From Aedes albopictus (taxonomy: Eukaryota > Arthropoda > Insecta > Diptera > Culicidae): a DNA stretch of 64,000 bases. This document shows positions 46,195 through 57,100 of the stretch, in pieces (positions within the stretch are counted from its first letter, which is position 1; every line of letters starts with the position of its first letter). The translations under genes and the position numbers were made by a program. Where the stretch lies: assembly GCF_035046485.1 (NCBI RefSeq), contig NC_085138.1, positions 290,011,256 through 290,075,255 of the forward strand. Direction: 5' to 3'. Below the pieces are notes generated by a model. It did not search any database and was not told the origin of the DNA. It saw nothing but the letters and a program-made list of their open reading frames with translations.

Positions 46195-47275
46195 CAGTTC
46201 GACAATGATTGTTCATAAGGGCCTAACTGACTTGATCTATTTCTCTTCGTCGACTCTAGAAATCCTACATATAGAGATGAGCGGAAGTTACATCTGTCGT
46301 TTTGACAACGCTGTTTGTTTTGTTTACAACAGCTGCCAACACTTGCCGCAAAGCTAGATGATCAAACTTTGTGCGTGACTTTGTCGTGGTTAAACTTGTT
46401 TTGTTTACATTTGTAAATTATGGTCGTAAATTATGGGAATGTGAAATACATACAATGTGTTGCGGTAATCAAGGCAGCAGGAGTGAAACAAGCAGCAGTA
46501 ATATTAGTTTTTTTCGGGCAGAGCAGCGGCAAAAGTGGCTTCATGAGCATGAACTCTTGAAAGCAACATTAATTAAATATTATTTCTCACTGAATTTACA
46601 TTTGCGGTTAATTTCTTGTTATTAAAATACTTTTAATTATAATTTATTTAGTTCCGATTATAATACCTATCAAACGATGCATTCCTACAAATAATAAACA
46701 TGCTCATTTGGCTCACACTTTAACAGTTCTTGTGGATGCTATCGACTGGTAATTTTGTACTTGGGGGTTTTCGGCCTTGCAGTTTCCGGTGCAGTTAAAA
46801 CGATATATATTTTCGATGCCCGACGTTTCGATAGACTATGCTATCTTTCTCAAGGGTTAGAAATATCGTTCTTCGTCTGGTGGTATGAATTGCACATGAA
46901 TTATAGTCAAATTTTGGACGGACTTCATCAATTTCTATTTTTGTCAGGAAAAACTAGGAAGTTTTGTATGGCGGGTCACTACTTTGATCGTCACTATGCT
47001 GTTCTCGCTGCTCGATTGGCTTACAATGGCCGCCTCCGCCTATCTCTATATAGAGGATTTCTAGTCGACTCTCTCTTTTGCTAATAACTTGATCAAAACA
47101 AACTAAATCATTATGCTCCTTGTTCCTATAGCGAGATGTAGTCGCTCCCTACGGATTTCAACCAAAAAATCTTTGGGAAAGTCAATACACGTTCTGTAAT
47201 TACACAAAGAGAGGATCGATGAAGAAAAATCGATTATGTCAGTTAGGCCCTAATGAAAAATCACTGTCGAGTTGT
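46195..47275. mobile_element. 1.08-kb element with inverted ends (AGGGCCTAACTGAC)
   Basis: The left arm CGACAATGATTGTTCATAAGG then GCCTAACTGAC is matched in inverse by GTCAGTTAGGCCCTAATG and ACTGTCGAG at 47238-47272; the arms extend about 60 bp with mismatches. The interior has short frames (46371-46625, 46755-47084) without recognisable motifs, and the CCCGACGTTTCGATAGACTA phrase at 46818. Non-autonomous as far as I can see. Confidence 0.7.
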
Positions 47276-47859
47276 TTCAAAGTTTTAAACATCCATAAAG
47301 TTTCATGGACTTATCCACGGTCTTCTTTTTTCACCGGGTTGATTCTTCTTTTCTTCTCCAAACACGGGCACTGTTTACATAAAATGACACATTCATGAAC
47401 ATTCAGCGACTGGATGTTCACCGGATGCAAGATGTGAATAGTGATTTTAGTAAACACGGACCGCAGTTATCGTTTCACATCTTGCTGTTCATTGGGGTGT
47501 GACGTCATCGTGGACAAGTTCATTGGTTGATGAGAGGCTTTTGAACCTATATTTATGGCCATGTTGGCACGAAACACGATGAAAAATATTCACTCAATGT
47601 AGACATGAAAAAAGTTTTTGTAAGAAAAACTTTATTTCCTTAAATATGTCACAGCAACACTGTTTGGAGAAAATGTAGGTAATTGAAATACATACCTTTC
47701 TTCAGAAAAAAAAAATCATCGATTTTAAAACAGGTTTTTTTTGTAATATCGATTTTAATTTTCAAAACCTTTATATTCCAGTGTAGGAATAAATTTTGTA
47801 TTTTTTTGAATATTTTTATAAAAAACTTCATGGAATTTCACGATAGTACACCATACAAC

Positions 47860-48112
47860 CACAGACAAACAGACGTAACACTCTGATAATTCCCATCGTA
47901 CTTCGATTTAACGATCTTTTTCAAAATTTGATAGTTGGCCAACTACCCACCTGTGGCGCTAACATCGTTTTTGTTCGAGTTTGACGTTTGCTCACTACCG
48001 CCACCTAGTTGATGGTCGGCCAAATTTAGTCATTTTAGCATTGGGCGAATATGTTTCCGTGACTATGATATGAATCGAAAAATGTTCGAAGTGTTACGTC
48101 TGTTTGTCTGTG
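47860..48112. mobile_element. 253-bp MITE with 7-bp target duplication (copy B)
   Basis: It starts CACAGACAAACAGACGTAAC and ends GTTACGTCTGTTTGTCTGTG, flanked by ATACAAC at 47853-47859 and 48113-48119. Same family as 16795-17049; the arms are still perfect here. Confidence 0.9.
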
Positions 48113-48652
48113 ATACAACACTTTTTTGTAGGTCTTTTTTGTTGGTCTTGACCCGCTGCACTCAGGGCCTTAAGCTAGTATTTCACTCTTTGACCAATGC
48201 CAAATATTTGACCACTTCCGACAGTCAATTTTGACCTATGTATACCGGGGAAACTAAAATATTTGTCACTCGAAAAACGAATACGGACCAACAGAGCCAA
48301 ACAACAAGCCAACATTCATCTGTCAAAAGTGGTCAAAAATTTGTCGTTCAGGCTCTGGTTCAGGCAAACAGCGTATTATGTGTTGCAAAAAATAATTCTC
48401 GCGCAAAGTTGTGAAAAATCGCTAATAGATATGCGCGGTTGCATTTAATCGTTTCGGTATCTTCTGCGCGGTTAATCCTTGTCTGATTTCCGCACTTATT
48501 GTCGAAGACACGAACATGATATGATGTATTGGCGACCATCTACGAGCGATTTTGTACATTTTTGCGCGATAATCTACGGCAAAACGCGCAATACTTCTAC
48601 TTTTACACTTACATTGCAGTTGAACCGTTTTCACCGATCAAATGTCTACTGT

Positions 48653-48731
48653 GCTGCCTGTGATCGCATAATTGTCCCATATGAATAGAAAATCCAGCAA
48701 ATATGGGACTGATATGCGATCATGGGCAGTG
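48653..48731. mobile_element. CTGCC-family hairpin, second copy
   Basis: TGCCTGTGATCGCATAATTG at the left and GATATGCGATCATGGGCAG at the right pair imperfectly around an AAATCCAGCAAA loop. Related to 45621-45704. Confidence 0.75.
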
Positions 48732-49360
48732 TGTATCAATAGGAAATTGCAATCAATGTGTTGTAAACAAAAATGCATAAAACCACTTTTTTCACATTAC
48801 ATTATCATTCAAAATCGGGCATACATTTTGTTATTTTGGTCACACTCGGGTGGTTCAGTATTGGTTTTTTGGACCAAATGTTTATATTGCAGTGTGATCA
48901 TCCGGAATAGAAAGGAATTATACAAACATTGTACAGGTTATGATTTCCTTATTATCATAGTCAGGATTGTTAATCTATGATACAACGAATCATAGGGACG
49001 GTATAGCAGTAATTGTTTCCGAAATTGCAATGATAGACGGAATTATAATCGCTTTATTATCAGTTCTACGATGCGGTAAAAATAAAATGAAAATACAACG
49101 AAAATATCAGGTTTACCGACGTGAACAATTCATAATCTGTCAGATTATATGAACTCAGTGTACCATTGAGTGAATGGTTAGGTTGATTTGTTTAAGCTTT
49201 CGCGTTTTTTTATGTGCTTGACTGGAAGCCAGTAGCTGGGAAATTTATCTGCTTCTTGATCGTCGATGGTTGAGCATAATCCAACATTTGATATCCTAGC
49301 GTCCCCAATTTTCATCATGCAGTTGTGGAAAATGCCAAGAAAAACATCATTGCATACATA

Positions 49361-49593
49361 CTGCCCATAATCGCATAGTTGACGTAACCACCTTTGACAG
49401 ACAGCACTCACAAGCAAATATCTATTAAATATGCATAATTGCGACCAGTTTTATTCAATAGAGCGCAAGATCTAATCACTAGCTAGATATCAACGTGAAA
49501 AAAATCATAAACTTTCCATTAATCATTGTTAAAATTTCAAAAGTGTGCTGAAAACTACAGTGGCGCTTACGTCAACTATGCGATTATGGGCAG
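49361..49593. mobile_element. 233-bp CTGCCC-family MITE, CATA duplication
   Basis: The 27-bp arm starting CTGCCCATAATCGCATAG is perfectly inverted at 49567-49593. CATA stands on both sides (49357-49360, 49594-49597). This is the long relative of the two hairpins above. Confidence 0.82.
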
Positions 49594-50090
49594 CATAATG
49601 GTTTGGTTTTCTGCATTCAATATTTATTATGTAGAATGAATTACAAAAATATCAATGTTGTTTATCCAAATATAAACTTGTACCACGGGTCATTTGTAAA
49701 ATCTGATGGTGCTAAACAGTTAAATTGTAGTTCAGAAGATACGGGAACATCTTCTAAGTGTCAACATTTTTATTCGTGCACGCAGAAAAATATATATTAA
49801 ATTAAAAAATAAACGACTTTGAATTAAAGAAAAATAATCTTTGGTCCACGGCCTAAGTGCTTTTTTCATTGATTCAATAACACTGAGTATTAGATTCAAA
49901 GCACTTTTTTTATTGTTTTTCAATTTAGCTTTTGGAAGCCTGAATGTAAAATCAAAAAGGAAAATATTTGATTCAAATACTCCATTACATAGAAACAAAT
50001 ATATAACGACTTTATTTCAAAAATATTTATTTTTGAAGCAAAGAACTCATATTTTAGTATCAAAAACTTTTTTTTGTTTTAAAAATAATA

Positions 50091-50303
50091 GGGTCTTGTA
50101 CCATTTGGGCAGGTGTACCTATTTTGGGCACTTGCCGCTATAACTAAGTCAGTTCCAAACCGATTGATTTGAAATTTTGTATAGAGTTAGGCACGTACAG
50201 TATCTAACTCTGAACAAAAATTCAAATCAATCGGTTTGAAATTGACTTAGTTATAGCGGCAAGTGCCCAAAATAGGTACACCTGCCCAAATGGTACAATA
50301 CCC
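50091..50303. mobile_element. 213-bp MITE, TA duplication (GTGTACCTATTTTGGGCAC family, copy B)
   Basis: Long inverted arms: GGGTCTTGTACCATTTGGGC at the left and its near-perfect inverse GCCCAAATGGTACAATACCC at the right, continuing for about 80 bp on each side. TA at 50089-50090 and 50304-50305. Better preserved than copy A at 33880. Confidence 0.9.
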
Positions 50304-50439
50304 TATTAGGTATTTGATATAAATTTTTCAAAAGATTCAATAAAAATAAATAGCACTTTTTGAGACCACATTTATTTTATTTACATATTTTTTACATACA
50401 AATCTTAACATAATCGTTACTGATATTTGTAGTAATCTG

Positions 50440-50849
50440 CTATACATATGCCTCTAGTAACAGCAGCAATTCCAACCGTTCCAACGGGCGGCAGAAGTGG
50501 AGGCGGCGTAGTTGAAGAAGCAGATTCAGAGGAATATTCTGTTTCAAAAAAGGGTTTCGTTAGTAAAACTAATATTACGAAAACCAGCATGTGCTTACCA
50601 GGTCTTTTCTCCATTCAAAGATGCCGTACTTCGTCCTTTCACCTAGAAGCGATTGCGGTCTTGGAGACTGCGGTATTAACTCCCCGACTTCGTTGTGCAC
50701 GATTAACTGTGTGTCTGAAAAAATGGTATGGTTTTTGGAATTAAATAATTTGTTTCACATTAGGTGTCGTACTAACCTATGAAGGCACCAACTGGCAACC
50801 AAACTATTTCAATAAGTTCAATGGTTTTTAATAATCTGTACCGAGCGTC
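50440..50849 (-). CDS. possible spliced gene fragment, two small introns, unrecognised
   Basis: On the minus strand three segments can be joined in frame. The first is open from 50849 to 50777 and ends at a GTTAGT donor. The second is 50714-50599, between a CCATTTTTTCAG acceptor and a GTAAGC donor. The third is 50538-50440 after a TTTTTTGAAACAG acceptor and ends in TAG. The inferred introns are 62 and 60 nt, and the second contains a perfect TACTAAC branch word. The product would include HNEVGELIPQSPRP and KYGIFEWRKDL. No ATG is visible in the first segment, so the start is missing. I do not recognise the protein. It lies just upstream of the Helitron and could be a host gene end or a captured fragment. 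An unspliced plus-strand frame (50448-50744) over the same DNA is the alternative reading. Confidence 0.33.
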
Positions 50850-51079
50850 TCAACTACGATCTCTTTTTTACTGTTTCTTTTCTGACATTTTCTGAAAGTA
50901 AACACAAAATGGCGGCAGATAAACTTGCTCAAAAAACTGTATTTATTTCAAAGTAGATATTGGTTCTAATATGCGCTTGGTTTTATATGCGCTATTTTTC
51001 TGCGTGTGTGGATATTTACAATATCGTCTCATCCGTAACTATGATCTAACAGTTTATTTTATGGTACCCGTATATGCGT

Positions 51080-51091
51080 GTTTTGTTTCAG
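51080..51091 (+). promoter_or_regulatory. possible 3' splice site before the Helitron start codon
   Basis: GTTTTGTTTCAG immediately upstream of AAATCGCTTCAAAATG is a good acceptor. A 5' untranslated intron would explain why no ATG precedes it; the donor is not identified. Confidence 0.4.
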
Positions 51092-51104
51092 AAATCGCTT
51101 CAAA

Positions 51105-54100
51105 ATGCCTAAAATCAAAAAACAATCGAGTTTGCGGAAGGCGAAAACAAGAAAATTATATGATAAAAATCGAAATGAAGTTGAGAAGAAATCTCAGTGT
51201 GTCAACATTAGTGAGAAGGCGTATAGTGATGGCTCAGGGAACTGTTCAGAGGTGCTGACTGCAGAATCAATAGAGCAGGCAATTGATAACCGGGATGCAA
51301 ACACGCGGAAGCAGAAAAATAAGCAGAACATGGAGAAAAAACGAAGTAACAACGCAGAGTACAGAAAACAGGAACAGTTGAGAAATAAGCGGAGAATGAG
51401 GGATTTACGAATGGACAATGCATATATGGAGTGTGAAAGGGCAAAAAATTCACAAAGAATCACAGAAATTCGATCAAAAAAGGAGTATAAAGAGCAAGAG
51501 AAGGAGAAGAATTCGCAAAGGATGGCAGAAACAAGAAAAAATGAAGAATACAAGCAGCAGGAGAATGTGAAGAATTTGCAGAGGGTGACGAAAAAGCGAC
51601 AGCAAGAGAACTACACGCAAATAGAATCTAAGAAAAACATTCAAAGGATGGCAGAAATAAGGAAACGTGAGGATTACAAACAGCAAGAGAATCAGACAAA
51701 CGCACAAAGGATGATTGAAATAAGGAAACGTGAAGATTACAAACAACAAGAGAATCAGATAAACGCACAAAGGGTGGCAGAAATAAGGAAACAGGGGAAT
51801 TACATTCTGCACGAGAAACTAAATAATCTGCAAAGGATTGCAGATTTAAGAAAACACGAGGAGTACAGACAGCAAGAAAAGCAGAAAAATTTGCAGCGAA
51901 TGACGGAAATAAGAAAGGAACAAGACTACAAGCAACAGGAGAATCAGAGAAATTTACGGAGGATGGCAGTAATAAGAAAACACGGGGACTACCGGCAACA
52001 AGAACAGCAGAAGAATTTGCAGAGGATAACGGATCTTCGTAAAACAGATGAAGAGTTCTCTTGCCAGGAAAAAGCACAAAACAGAGATCGTATTAAAAAG
52101 ATGCGAGCAGATTTACAATATGCTCGAAAAGAACATAACAGCAATATTGAGCGTATGAAAATTGTACGAAACGATGACATGCTGAGGACCGCCGAAAGGC
52201 AAAGAGATCGACAAAGTAGGCGCGAAAAACGGAGCTCTGAAATAATAAGACACCGAGACGCGTTATACAACAACTTGAAGCGACATGAACCAGATCAAGC
52301 TTCAGTTGAACTTTTGGCGTTTATCGAGAGCAGGAAAGAAGTTCCATCGTTTTTCTGCTCTTGTTGTGAACGCATGTTCTTTGGAAAAGGGCTTAAAAAA
52401 ATCACACGCGAAAAGGTGATTTCTCTAATGGCTACGAAAATTGAGGCGGAGAAAATACATATAAATCCTTGGGTGGATTCCCACATTTTGAATAACTATG
52501 AAGAACATAGACAAAATTATCTTTGCCATACATGTCATAAGTACGTAAGCGCAGGAAAAATACCTAAACTTTCAAGCAGTAATGGACTAAAATTGGCGGC
52601 AATTCCGGAATGCTTGGAAGAATTAAATCCTATTGAGGAACGCATCGTCTCACCGTTTGTGCCATTCATAAAGATCATTATGCTAAATCATCGAGCTTCA
52701 AATCCACAAGTTGGCGCTCAAGGCAGTGTGATCTATGTTCCAACGGACGTCAATGAAATGGAGCAGTCCCTTCCTAGGAACATCAACAATATCAATGTGA
52801 TAGCCATACCAGTGGAGTTTAAGAGGCACATGAGACATGCAACCAGTTATCTTAAAGGGCTGGTTCGTAAGGAAAAAGTTGAGGCAGCAGGCAAATACTT
52901 GCAGGACACGGAACTGTATAAGAAGTATGGAATTCGTTTCTCGGAAAATGCCTATGATCTTTTGGACATGAATGATGACGAATCAAATTTGGACACAATC
53001 GAGTGTGAACATGACCGTGTTGGACGAGAAGCAGATATAAACATAGATGAAGAATTCGCGAATTTACTGCATGAAGGAGACGACGAATGCTTACTGATTG
53101 ATTTAAATGAGGTAGCTGCCCAAAATACAATTGTAGTAATGGCTCCTGGACAAAACCAGAAACCGGTCTCACCATACAGTAACCCAGACATAGAATATCT
53201 TTGTTTTCCAAAAATTTTTGCTGGAGAACCACGAAATTTGACAGACAAAAACATAACACACAACGATATCATCAAATGGGAAATTCGATACTACAATAAC
53301 AGGATTGAACCAAGGCGTATACTTCATCTTTCAAAGAAAAAGTTGCTGAATGAATCATACAATTCTATAAAAGTTGCCATTCGGAAGAAGAAAAATGCAA
53401 AAAATGTGACGGCTCAAGAGGCACTGCAACCGGATTACATTGGAGGTTTATTATCGTTCGACAATGGATTAAGATTCATGGATCAAATGCGATGTGCCCC
53501 TGCGTATATGGAGCAAAAAAAGAAGGTTTTATGTGGACTCATGCGACAAATTGGTACCCCTGTATTCTTTCTTACGGTATCTGCAGTTGAAACTAATTGG
53601 CCAGAATTGATTCAAGCTCTGGTGGAGTATACATCAGGTACAAAAATTAGTTTGTATGATGCATTGAATTTACCATATGAGGAAAGAGCAACACTGGTGA
53701 AAGAAAACTCCGTATTTACTGCAATGTATTATGACAACAAAATCAAGAACTTGATGAAATTAATTAAGAAAGCAGAAGGAGGGATTTTCGAAACATACAA
53801 GGTCACCGACTTCTTCCGCAGACGGGAATTCCAACAGCGAGGATCGCCTCATGATCATATATTGTTGTGGATTGACAATGCACCTAAAATAAATCGGGAT
53901 GACAGCAGCACTTTTGACCCTGTCATACAGTTTGCTGACAAGCACATAACATGCGAATTTGACGAGAAAAATCCATTTTGTAACTATCTGCGACACAAGC
54001 ATACGTCTACATGCAGTAAAGGAAAGAAAAATAAGAATATCTGTAGATTCAATTTCCCCAAATTTGTAATGCCACGGACAGCTATTCTTGAACCATTATC

Positions 54101-57100
54101 TACAGAGGAAAGAACCACTGAAGTAAAATCCAATCTGGAAAAAATCAAAAACTTGATGGAACAGTTCTATGTGAGTAAAGAAAGAATTGTTAAAAGTTTT
54201 GATGAAGTTTTGGAGGACCTTCAGATGTCAGAGGAGACATATTTAACAGCTTTAAGAAGCTCTATTAATAAGTTGACAATGTTTTACAAGCGCAGAAGTT
54301 GTGAGGTAGATATCAATACTTACAATCGAATAATTCTCAATTTGATGGAGTCAAATGTCGATTTGCAACTTGTTGTGGACGAATATGCTGTAGCATCGTA
54401 CATTGTGGATTATGTGGCGAAAGGAGAAGCAGGGCTTTCAAAAGGACTGAAAGACCTTCAAACTGAACTGGACAAAGGAGATCGTAGTTTACAGGATCGA
54501 TTACGGTGCATCATGAACAAATTCCTGAACGGACACGTGATATCAACATCAGAAGCAGTATACCATTGCTTGGGGACGCCTATAACAGAGTTCAGTCGAT
54601 CTGCCATATTCATAAACACTGGGCGCAGTGATGCAAGAGTAGCGTTCTTGAAATCAACCAAGCAGTTGCAAGCAATGGATCCTGATTCAACTGACATTGT
54701 AGGAAAAGATATTCTTACCCATTATTCTGAAAGAAAAGGTTTGGATGATGTTTGTTTGGCTGAGTATGCCGCATATTATTTCCAAACAGCGAAGAAAACA
54801 AGACGAGACAAGAACTTGGATTCGGACGATGAAGGTAACGACTCAGACACTGAGAAAGATGACTCTGAGAATAATCGCCGCAAGAAGGCCCGAATTGTAC
54901 GGCACGTGCGATATACGTATGAAAAAGATCCGGATAACTTCTTTCGTGAACAACTGCTGCTATTTCTTCCATGGAGAAACGAAGAGGAGGAAATTGAGTC
55001 AATTAACTGGAGCGCCAAGTTTAATGAAAACAAAGAGTTGATCGAAAGAAATCGCGATAACCTGTTCAAGTTGTCTAGCGATCGATTGGATGATGCTATG
55101 CTAGCAGCTGAGCAGCACAGACAAATAGCCGATGCAGAAGAAATTGAAGATTTTGAGAAAAATCAAATTCCAAAGGATCAAGAGATCGACATCCTTGTGC
55201 AAGTAGGCATAGATCGTCCAAAAAGTAATATACCTTTCATTTACACTGCCCCGCCGAAAGTACACGAAACAAATCTTTTTGATATGCTATGTAAGTTGAA
55301 CGAGCGACAGAGAGAAATCGCAATGCACATCTACAAGTCATTCAGCACTAAAAAGTTACCTCTTCGAATTTTCATTTCGGGATCTGCTGGAGTGGGTAAA
55401 AGCATGGTTATTTCAACTATTTTCCAGCTGATAACATATCATTTGGAATATTCAACAACAGTTCTGAGAGACCAAAGTACTGATTCCATTAAAGTTTTGC
55501 TGTGCGCGTTTTCTGGAAAAGCCGCCTTTCTGATCGGAGGTAACACATTACACTCTGCATTTGCTCTACCACTACAAGAAAATGCTAAAATGTCGGATTT
55601 ACCCATGGATGTTGCCAATAATTTAAGACAACAACTGAAAGACTGCAAATTGGTTATAGTAGATGAGATATCTATGGTTGGAAGCACCATTTTTAGTCGG
55701 ATTGATACAAGGTTACAGCAAATCACCGGAGTAAATGAAACCTTTGGTGGATTGTCGGTAATCACAGTAGGCGATTTTCTTCAATTACCACCTGTAAAAG
55801 ATTCAGCCATCTTCTTCACTCCAAAGCACAGTCTCATTAAAACGAACATCTCGCCATTATGGGACGAATTTAACCTTTATGAGTTGACAGAGGTTATGCG
55901 ACAGAAAGATGATTTGAGCTTTGTTAAAGCTCTGAATAGTTTTGCTCGTGGAGATATGACCGACGAAGACATCAAAATCATAAAATCTAGAGAAATAGAG
56001 GAACATCAAGTACCAGATGAAGCCATCAGGCTTTACTATACCAACGCCAACGTTGATAAATACAATGACAAGAAGATATCGGAATCACTCGCACCTGAAA
56101 TAGAGTGCAACACTGTTGACACAATTACAGGAAAACTAAAACCAAATCAAATAGCTGCAAAGATTAAAATGTGGAGTGAACGCCCAACTAAAGATTGTGG
56201 AGGATATCCATATAAGATTCGGTTCAAACAAGGTATTAAATACATGCTGACAGCTAATCTTGACGTGTCAGATGGATTAGTTAATGGAGCAACTGGAGTT
56301 TTGGAATATGTGTTTTGCAATCCTGGGACAGAAAAACCCACTATTATATTTTTAAAATTCGATTCTAATAATGTAGGCAGTAAGATACGACAGCAATATA
56401 GGAATTTCATGGAAAACAACGGAATCAACCTCAGTTGGACGCCCATCCCTAGGAAACTATACAACCTGACAACTCATTTCCAGAAGGATTACCAGATGAT
56501 ACGGGACCAGTTTCCAATAGTACCCTGCGAAGCTCTAACTATTCATAAAAGTCAAGGTCAAACATACAAACATGTCTGTATTGATTTCAGGAAATCTGGT
56601 AACCTTACCCGCCAGCTAGTGTATGTCGAACTTAGCCGCGTGACGAGTCTTTCAGGACTTTATATTTTAGGTAATTTTCCAGGAAACATGAAAAGTAATC
56701 ATACAATTGATGCTTGTTTGAACGAAATGAATAGACTACGAAAAGAACGATCATTGTCACTTGCTTACAATAATTTAGTTGACGTATCAGGACTCAAAGT
56801 AGTTTATTTGAATATTCGGTCATTACGAGCGAATAAAAAGCACGTAAACGTGGACCCATGGTATTTCCGTTGTGATGTATTGATTTTCTCCGAAACTTGC
56901 TTGTACGCTAATGAAAAGGTTGAATTTCCAGGATTCGATTTGGTTTATCGTTCAGATACTATGAAATATCCAGAATATGTTAAAAAGAACATTGCCAAAG
57001 GAATTATTTGTTTTGTAAGAAGCAGTTTAAAAGCAAACGTTGTCGACCATTCTACCGAATTCAATGCAGATCAAAAGGGACATTACCACAGTCACATAGA

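Noticed and set aside
51078..51104. Extending the Helitron protein nine codons upstream
   Set aside because: The upstream start would be GTG and overlaps a likely splice acceptor; the ATG at 51105 has the better context.
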